DNA from: JBLHKE01 sp047619485
GTDB lineage: Bacteria; Verrucomicrobiota; Verrucomicrobiia; Verrucomicrobiales; DEV007
Length of the DNA stretch: 11,792 nucleotides
Direction of reading: 5' to 3'
NCBI GenBank assembly: GCA_047619485.1
Contig: JBLHKE010000174.1
Coordinates: 1-11,792, forward strand
Part shown: positions 6,702 to 11,792 of the stretch, in pieces
Numbering within the stretch: position 1 is the first letter of the stretch
Layout: each line of letters opens with the position of its first letter
Notes under the pieces: model-generated
Databases searched by the model: none
Told to the model about the DNA's origin: nothing
Seen by the model: only the letters and a program-made list of their open reading frames with translations
Translations under genes and position numbers: made by a program

Positions 6702-7304
6702 CTAAGGGGTCACGGCCGGAGCCGCCAGCTGATCCTCTTTGAGCAGGAGCACGAAGATGAGCTGGCCGTCGCGCCACTTGGGGCCACCGATGATGAGCGG
6801 GCTGCCTTTCTTCAAGGTGGTGTCGGTTTTGACCAGCACTTTTGTGCGCCGCCAGAGCTGCACGTGGAGGTTCATCCCGCCATCCGCTGCCGGACCTTTG
6901 GAATCGATGTTGAGGAACAGCTCTTTGGAAGGGACTAGCCAATTGGTGTATTCGCTGAAGACCTTCTGGGTGTGTTGGCCGATCACCTCAAAGCTCTTGT
7001 AGGCTTCGAAGCCTTTGATTTTGCCGAGCCGTTTCTCGAGATCGGGTAGCTCCTTGGTAGCCGCTTGCGCCTTGCCGTCCGCCTTTGCATAGACGACGGC
7101 ACCCCAGACGATCGCGTCGACGGCGGCGTTTTTCGGGATGTTGGGCTTGGCGTTGGGATCCTTTGCCTCGCGCTCGCTTTTGTCGGCGGCGGTTTCTTTA
7201 GGCTCGGGCTTCGGAGCTGCTGCGTCCTTTTCCTGAGCACAGGCGACGCAGTTCGACAGCATGAGCACGGCTAGGAGTTGGGAGAATGTCTGTCGCAAGC
7301 GCAT
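6702..7304 (-). CDS. Exported protein of unknown function in the sigma/anti-sigma cluster
   Basis: This 200-residue protein carries a signal peptide: basic start (MRLRQ), hydrophobic core (residues 10-16) and a likely signal peptidase I site ACA before Gln24. Cysteines 19 and 22 do not form a canonical lipobox. A long charged linker rich in Ala, Lys, Glu and Pro (24-58) leads to a folded domain (about 60-195) with WGAVVYAKADG, the central EYTNWLVPSKELFLNID and the C-terminal SPLIIGGPKWRDGQLIFVLL. I cannot name a family; the aromatic and Gly-rich strands suggest a mainly beta fold with one helix (about 85-110). It starts 12 bases after the anti-sigma-like gene, so co-transcription is very likely. 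Sitting third after a sigma factor and a membrane anti-sigma factor, it may be a periplasmic partner, sensor or conserved target; this is inference from position only. Confidence 0.78.
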   Translation of the reverse strand: MRLRQTFSQLLAVLMLSNCVACAQEKDAAAPKPEPKETAADKSEREAKDPNAKPNIPKNAAVDAIVWGAVVYAKADGKAQAATKELPDLEKRLGKIKGFEAYKSFEVIGQHTQKVFSEYTNWLVPSKELFLNIDSKGPAADGGMNLHVQLWRRTKVLVKTDTTLKKGSPLIIGGPKWRDGQLIFVLLLKEDQLAAPAVTP

Positions 7305-7316
7305 AGGTCGAGTGAT

Positions 7317-7958
7317 CTACTGGAAGGCGCGGACGATTGGGACGCTGTCGGCGCCCTGGATGACGACGAAGGCGAGTTGGCTATCCTCGTTGTAGAGTTC
7401 GCCTGGTGCACCGGGTGCAGTGCTGACGATGTTCTGTCCGTTCAAATCGGTGCTGTCAGGGAGCACGGCCAGACCCTCCAGCATGATGACCGTGGCGTCG
7501 GCCTCATCGGAGTAGAAGTGGCTCGCGTCGATGGTCTGGTCCGGCGTGTAGGTGCTGGCGACCGAGCTGTGATCGGGCGAGACCGAGGCTGGGTTCTGGC
7601 CGAGAGCAAACATCCCGAGCACGGCAACCGCGGCTGCCGAGATGAGGGTGAAGGGCGAGCGGAACCACGAGACGATACTGCCGGAGGCTGATGCAGGTGC
7701 CGCGCTGGCGGAGGCCGCTGGGGCGGACTCCTCCTCAATGCTGCGCTGGATCTGGCTGTTGAAAAATTCCGGGTTCGGAATATCGCGGGCAGGCATGTCT
7801 GCCTGGAGCAGGTGGCGCAGGTTCTCGGCTTCGGCCTTGGCCTCGGCGAGTTGTGGATCCTGGGCGGCGGCGTGCTCGAACTCGCGCAGTTCTTCTCCGG
7901 CGAGTTCGCCGTCGATCCAGCGGGTGAGTCGTTCTTGGTTTTTTTCTAGTGAGTTCAT
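7317..7958 (-). CDS. Anti-sigma-factor-like single-pass membrane protein
   Basis: This 213-residue protein has the layout of an ECF anti-sigma factor. The N-terminal cytoplasmic part (1-75) is helical and starts LTRWIDGELAGEELREFEH, the type of segment found at the head of RsiW/RseA-like proteins. An Ala/Ser-rich linker (79-93), one membrane helix (about 101-120) and an outer domain (121-213) with two strand-rich segments follow. The zinc HxxxCxxC motif of many anti-sigma factors is absent and the protein contains no cysteine. It follows the sigma gene after 28 bases, the usual arrangement, so it probably holds that sigma factor inactive at the membrane until an envelope signal is received. 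A weak GAAGA lies seven bases before the ATG. Codons 5-7 contain a run of seven A residues, a possible slippage site. The family call rests on context and topology more than on strong motifs. Confidence 0.8.
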   Translation of the reverse strand: MNSLEKNQERLTRWIDGELAGEELREFEHAAAQDPQLAEAKAEAENLRHLLQADMPARDIPNPEFFNSQIQRSIEEESAPAASASAAPASASGSIVSWFRSPFTLISAAAVAVLGMFALGQNPASVSPDHSSVASTYTPDQTIDASHFYSDEADATVIMLEGLAVLPDSTDLNGQNIVSTAPGAPGELYNEDSQLAFVVIQGADSVPIVRAFQ

Positions 7959-7986
7959 GTCGGTGTCTTCGTTTTGTGTCGATTGG

Positions 7987-8637
7987 TCAGGCGCGCAGTC
8001 CCTTAAGTTTCTCTTGGAGTTTTTTGCGCGCGTAAAAAAGGCGGGACATCACTGTGCCGATGGAGCACTCCATGACGTCGGCGATCTCTTGGTAGCTGAG
8101 GCCATCTACCTCCTTCAGTAAGATCGCCTGCCGGTGGTCGGCTGACAACTCCTGAATCGCGGCGTCGATCTCTGCTTTGATCTCGCCACCTTGGACGTTC
8201 TCGTCCGGTTGTGAGATCACCTGCGGTGCGGTGCGGGCTCCAGGTTCGGCGTCGAGCGCCACGGCGTCGTCGAATTCGGTGCCAGCGGTGATTTTTTTCT
8301 TCCGCATCCAGTCGTAGGTGACGTTGTGGGTGATGCGGTAGAGCCAGGTGTAGAATGCCGAGCGCGCCTCGAATTTCGGCAGGGCTTTCCACACCTTGAC
8401 GAAGACGTCTTGGGCGAGATCCCAGGCGTCGGCATCATTTCTGATCATGTTGACGATCATGGCGTAAACTTTTCCTCGGTAGTGGGTGACGAGTTGGTTG
8501 AAGGCATCGTTGTCGCCCTCCTTGCAGCGGATGACGAGCGCCTGATCGCGCTCGGCGATGGCCTGGCGGTCCTCGCTTGCATCCTCTCCATCGGAGGGGT
8601 GTGCTTGATTGGACGGCTCTGGGGAGGGCTTATTCAT
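7987..8637 (-). CDS. ECF RNA polymerase sigma factor (sigma-70 family, RpoE-like)
   Basis: This 216-residue protein directs RNA polymerase to a specific promoter set. Region 2 (about 45-118) shows FNQLVTHYRGKVYAMI, the DAWDLAQDVFVKVWKALPKF core-binding and -10 recognition helices, and the TWLYRITHNVTYDWMRKKK segment. A linker of about 35 residues follows, then region 4 (about 155-210), with a helix-turn-helix DGLSYQEIADVMECSIGTVMSRLFYARKKL that reads the -35 element. The N-terminal 30 residues are hydrophilic and variable. Its ATG overlaps the TGA of the upstream 1005-residue gene (ATGA, 8634-8637), suggesting translational coupling, and the anti-sigma-like gene follows 28 bases later. Such pairs are normally autoregulated; no ECF-type promoter was found directly before it, so its main promoter may lie ahead of the 1005-residue gene or inside it. 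Confidence 0.95.
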   Translation of the reverse strand: MNKPSPEPSNQAHPSDGEDASEDRQAIAERDQALVIRCKEGDNDAFNQLVTHYRGKVYAMIVNMIRNDADAWDLAQDVFVKVWKALPKFEARSAFYTWLYRITHNVTYDWMRKKKITAGTEFDDAVALDAEPGARTAPQVISQPDENVQGGEIKAEIDAAIQELSADHRQAILLKEVDGLSYQEIADVMECSIGTVMSRLFYARKKLQEKLKGLRA

Positions 8638-11600
8638 TCGTTTTTCACGGGATTTCCCCTTAAAAATGCGGTCTCAAGGCGGTCTAGGTAAGTTTTTCGG
8701 GCATCGCTGCCAGGCTGGAGCCGGGCGGTTCTCAACCAAGCTAGATAATTCGCTTTTGCTTCGGGTGTCCAGCCGTCTTTCGCATGGCTGAGAAAGGTGG
8801 CGTAGGCGAGTGCGGATTCGTGGCTCTTCGTACTGTTGAGGAGCCGTAGCGAGGGCGCGAGGGCTTCGGCAGATGCTAGGTAGATCAGCATGCGGGAGAG
8901 CTCGAGGTCGAGCGGCTCATAGCGACTGGGGAAGGTCGGCGATAGCTCGTCGATGAGTTGCGATTTTTGCTCGTCGGTGGGCGATGCGAGGCGGATGAAG
9001 GCGAGGGCGTGGGCGCGGAGGTAGGCGATTTTTTGCGAGTTGCTTAGCTGGGGGAAATCGACAGCGCCGAGTTTGTCGAAGACGGTTGGTTGCTGGGTGG
9101 TGGTTCCGCTGCGAGCGAGGGCGACGCTGGCTTCGATGGTCGCGTCGGCTGCCGTTTCGGCATTGAATTTCACCAGCCAAGACTCTGGCTCGAAGTGTTC
9201 GATCACGGTGCGCGCGGTCTGGCGGACGAGCCGATCCGGGTGGTCGAGTTGCTCCCAGGCGGTCGCGAGCGCGCGCGGGTCTTGCAGTCCTTGGAGTTTT
9301 CCAAGTTTGTCGAGTAGCGCCTGTTGGCGTTCGATCTCAGGGGAGAATGGTTGCAGTCTTGTCGGGGTGGTCGGTTCATCTCCACTGTAGTTGACACGCC
9401 AGAGTGCAGATGGACTGGTCTCGCCACCGGTGGTGAAATACATCGACCCGTCGCTGCTGATCGTGATGTCGGTGATGCGCAAATCTGGGCCTGCAATGAA
9501 CTCTTCGCTGGTTGCTTGGTAGCTGCTACCGACTGGGCGCAGATGGATTGCCTGGATGGTGGAGGTGGTCGAGTCGCCGACGAATAACGCCTCCTGGTAG
9601 CGGGCGGGGAAGGCGGCACCGTAGCCGAAGCTGACCCCGGTGGGCGAGCCGGGCGAGAGTTCGGCGACGGGCGGGAGCGAGTCCGGGTAGGTGCCCGGGA
9701 AATGTTTGCCGGGTTCGCGCGCGCCACCGTCTGCGCCTGGTGGGACGTGGTAGACTGAAGTCGGCCGAAAGGATGCGCTGCCAGCAAACGACGGGGGATC
9801 AGAGTCGGCGATGAATAGATCGCCGTGGCGGTTGAATGCCAGATCGGAAGGATTACGCCAGCCGATGCTGTGCAGCTCCCACTCGACGCCGCCGGGGCGG
9901 GTCATCGCAATCCATCCGCCCGGCGAGAGGCTGGCGCCCGCTGTTGGGGTTGCCCGCAGGAGTTGGTCATCGCCCCAATGTCTCGATGGTCGCTGGCGAC
10001 CGAACTGATCCGGCAACTCGGTCTGGCTGCCACACGCGATGTAGAGGCTCTGTGGCTCGGGGCCGAGTGTGATCCCGTGAGGTCCCTGCTCGCCGCTGCC
10101 GGCGAAACGTCGCAAGGTAATTACCTGGTCGAGGTTGCCGTCGCTATCCCGATCGTCGAGTCGGTAGAGCCCGCTCTTGCCGGGGTGGTTGACGATGGCG
10201 AAGAGGCTACCGAAGGCCCAGAGCAAGCCGCTGGCGTGATCGATGTCGAGATTGATCTGCGCGACGGCGAGCGTCCCTCCGGCACCTGGGGTGAAACGGT
10301 AGATTCCGCCGTTCTGCGCGGAGGCGAAGAGTTGGCCATCGTCCCCGGCTGTCAGCGCGATCCACGGACCTTGCTGGTCGCTCGCTGCCTCGTGAATCTT
10401 TTCCAACTTGAAGCCAGGGAGCGTCGTTAGATGACGCCGGGGTAATTTTTGCTCGGCGGCGACTTCGAACAAATCATCCGCCGACCCCGCGCTGTTACTC
10501 TCCTTCCAAGCAAGTGGATTGCTCGGCCTCCCCGTCCAGTTTTCTGGTGCTGATTGTGCGGCTAGGCTAAGCCAACTGCGATCGCTGACAATCTGCGTGG
10601 GTGGCGCGTCGCGGTGCTCGAAGTCGATCTGGACGGCCAAGCTGGGGTCGTCGCCTGGTGCGACACGGATGGCGAGGAAATTGCCGAGCGCCTGTGTATG
10701 TAGTTTCGTGGCGACGTCAAAACGGAAGGGCGTGCGTGAGCCATCTCCACCCCCGACCTTTTCCCCGTCGAGATAGATCTCGAATTTCTGACTGGCGGCG
10801 ACGCTTAAGGTTGCCTTCTCGACCGATTTCATCCGCCTCCAGCCACGGCGGAAATAGACCGCCTCCTCCGGCTTCGGCTTGGTTTTTGGTGAGATCCACT
10901 GCGCTTCTGCCTGCTTAGCCAGGGGCTTGGTGTTGGGGCGGGCTGTGGGTGCTGCGCTCGTCCGATTGAGACGCCGGAGGACGATCTTTCTCACCTCGAG
11001 TTTCATCGGGGCACCCGCATGGAGTTGCAGGGCGATGCTGCCTTTGAGCGAGCGCTTTTCGGCATCTTGATCGATCAAGATACTGGCGTTCTTACCGTTG
11101 ATCTTGTGGGTGAGGTGGCTGCCGCGGGCAACGACTTTATACTCGTTCCACCCGCCGATATCGATCGTCTCAGAGGCATCGAGCGCGCCGACGACTTCGA
11201 TTGATTCATGGCGTGCGCGTGCGGTGCTCCCGCGACGGGCGAGGATGCCGCGTCCGCGCTCTTCGTAAACCATGCCGACGAGGTCTTTACGAGGGTGGAT
11301 GTCGAGCTGGTAGCCGCTGACGATGTGCTTGCTCGGGTCGACGATGCGGCTGCGGTATTGTAGGCCGGAGTTGTTCTCGCCAGTGACCCGCGCCTCGACG
11401 GTCAGCTCGAAGTCTTCGACGTCGCTGCCTTGATAAATGAGGAACGAGTTCTGTTCGATCTTCTGGTCACCCGCCGCGCTGGTGGTGCCGGTAAGCACAC
11501 CATCGACGACTGACCACAGTGCCGGGTCGCCAGCCCAGCCGTCGATGCCTTTGCCATTGAAAATGGCGATCGGCCGTTGCGGGCGCAGTTGGGCATCGCA

Positions 11601-11651
11601 GGCGATCGCCATGAGGGCGAGCATGGCAATGATGGTGGCGGCGGTTCTCAT
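8634..11651 (-). CDS. Large exported DUF1080 plus beta-propeller protein (PVC type)
   Basis: This 1005-residue protein probably acts on or binds glycans outside the cytoplasm. A signal peptide (1-20, cleavage near CDA/Q; Cys18 could also be a poor lipobox) is followed by a DUF1080 domain (about 25-230; FNGKGIDGWAG, NSGLQYRSR, GYQLDIHP, WNEYKVVARG, GSIALQLHAG), a concanavalin-like fold now often annotated as 3-keto-disaccharide hydrolase. After a Pro/Lys-rich linker comes a second beta-sandwich (about 250-385) like the carbohydrate-binding domains of glycosidases. A six-bladed-type propeller related to PVC membrane-bound dehydrogenases follows (about 408-757, with LDDRDSDGNLDQV, EQGPHGITLG, RNPSDLAFNRHGDLFIADSD). 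The C-terminal 765-1005 is helical and HEAT-like. Many relatives end in a CxxCH haem domain; here only two cysteines exist and none is CxxCH, so a redox role is unlikely. A GGAG lies eight bases before the ATG. Its TGA overlaps the sigma factor start. Confidence 0.88.
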   Translation of the reverse strand: MRTAATIIAMLALMAIACDAQLRPQRPIAIFNGKGIDGWAGDPALWSVVDGVLTGTTSAAGDQKIEQNSFLIYQGSDVEDFELTVEARVTGENNSGLQYRSRIVDPSKHIVSGYQLDIHPRKDLVGMVYEERGRGILARRGSTARARHESIEVVGALDASETIDIGGWNEYKVVARGSHLTHKINGKNASILIDQDAEKRSLKGSIALQLHAGAPMKLEVRKIVLRRLNRTSAAPTARPNTKPLAKQAEAQWISPKTKPKPEEAVYFRRGWRRMKSVEKATLSVAASQKFEIYLDGEKVGGGDGSRTPFRFDVATKLHTQALGNFLAIRVAPGDDPSLAVQIDFEHRDAPPTQIVSDRSWLSLAAQSAPENWTGRPSNPLAWKESNSAGSADDLFEVAAEQKLPRRHLTTLPGFKLEKIHEAASDQQGPWIALTAGDDGQLFASAQNGGIYRFTPGAGGTLAVAQINLDIDHASGLLWAFGSLFAIVNHPGKSGLYRLDDRDSDGNLDQVITLRRFAGSGEQGPHGITLGPEPQSLYIACGSQTELPDQFGRQRPSRHWGDDQLLRATPTAGASLSPGGWIAMTRPGGVEWELHSIGWRNPSDLAFNRHGDLFIADSDPPSFAGSASFRPTSVYHVPPGADGGAREPGKHFPGTYPDSLPPVAELSPGSPTGVSFGYGAAFPARYQEALFVGDSTTSTIQAIHLRPVGSSYQATSEEFIAGPDLRITDITISSDGSMYFTTGGETSPSALWRVNYSGDEPTTPTRLQPFSPEIERQQALLDKLGKLQGLQDPRALATAWEQLDHPDRLVRQTARTVIEHFEPESWLVKFNAETAADATIEASVALARSGTTTQQPTVFDKLGAVDFPQLSNSQKIAYLRAHALAFIRLASPTDEQKSQLIDELSPTFPSRYEPLDLELSRMLIYLASAEALAPSLRLLNSTKSHESALAYATFLSHAKDGWTPEAKANYLAWLRTARLQPGSDARKTYLDRLETAFLRGNPVKNE

Positions 11652-11659
11652 GATGGTTG

Positions 11660-11663
11660 CTCC
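11660..11663 (-). promoter_or_regulatory. Ribosome binding site of the DUF1080/propeller gene
   Basis: GGAG on the minus strand lies eight bases before the ATG at 11651, the clearest Shine-Dalgarno site in the window. It supports the start that gives a complete signal peptide. Confidence 0.65.
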
Positions 11664-11740
11664 ATGCTAAGGGGTTGTCAGGAAATAAGTCATACAAAGA
11701 TGCGCAGGAATTTTAGCCAGCACCAAGGCAGATTTCAGCG

Positions 11741-11746
11741 ATTATA
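11741..11746 (-). promoter_or_regulatory. Candidate -10 element (TATAAT) of the propeller-sigma operon
   Basis: A perfect TATAAT reads on the minus strand at 11746-11741, which would start transcription near 11734 and give a leader of about 83 bases. The -35 region 16 to 18 bases upstream (GCTTCC or AGCTTC) is a poor match to TTGACA. A second, weaker TAAAAT lies nearer the gene (about 11710-11715). No ECF-type AAC-containing -35 paired with a CGT-like -10 was recognised. Confidence 0.4.
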
Positions 11747-11792
11747 GCGGGCTATTTGAGTTGGAAGCTAACGCGGGTGATGGCCAAAATAA

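Noticed and set aside
9825..10430. 201-codon plus-strand frame inside the propeller gene
   Set aside because: It is antisense to a strongly supported 1005-residue protein and its translation has no recognisable domain.

Overview
The window looks like a piece of a moderately GC-rich bacterial chromosome, most likely from the Verrucomicrobiota (PVC group). This is inferred from gene content: a secreted DUF1080 plus beta-propeller protein of the PVC type, a long eukaryote-like glutamine-dependent NAD+ synthetase, a RAYT-type HUH transposase, and many genes lacking a good Shine-Dalgarno site. No RNA gene, CRISPR array, prophage or plasmid function was seen. Coding density is high and no gap between genes exceeds about 170 bases.

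Layout. Bases 1-970 (minus) hold the N-terminal glutaminase half of nadE, which runs off the left edge. It is divergent from a 334-residue Y1/HUH transposase of the REP-associated (RAYT) type (1073-2077, plus), which converges on recG (2097-4166, minus, GTG start). Upstream of recG on the same strand are a MurG-like GT-B glycosyltransferase (4597-5667) and a 125-residue unknown protein (4233-4610) whose start overlaps the glycosyltransferase stop by 14 bases. Divergent from these is a DCC-family thiol-disulfide oxidoreductase-like protein (5833-6276, plus).

The right half (11651 down to 6405, minus) appears to be one co-oriented regulatory and envelope cluster. It holds a 1005-residue secreted protein (DUF1080 lectin-like domain, second beta-sandwich, beta-propeller, helical C-terminus), an ECF sigma factor whose ATG overlaps the preceding TGA by four bases, a single-pass membrane anti-sigma-like protein without the zinc motif, a 200-residue exported protein, and a 71-residue helical protein preceded by an eight-codon mini-ORF. 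The tight spacing (overlap of 4, then gaps of 28 and 12 bases) suggests that the sigma factor, its putative membrane antagonist, the exported protein and the large glycan-associated protein are co-expressed and form an envelope-sensing circuit.

No complete new defence or mobile system is visible. The points most worth following are the physical coupling of a carbohydrate-type exported protein to an ECF sigma/anti-sigma pair with an unassigned exported third member, the 125-residue partner of the glycosyltransferase, and the apparently leaderless RAYT gene with no obvious REP partner nearby.
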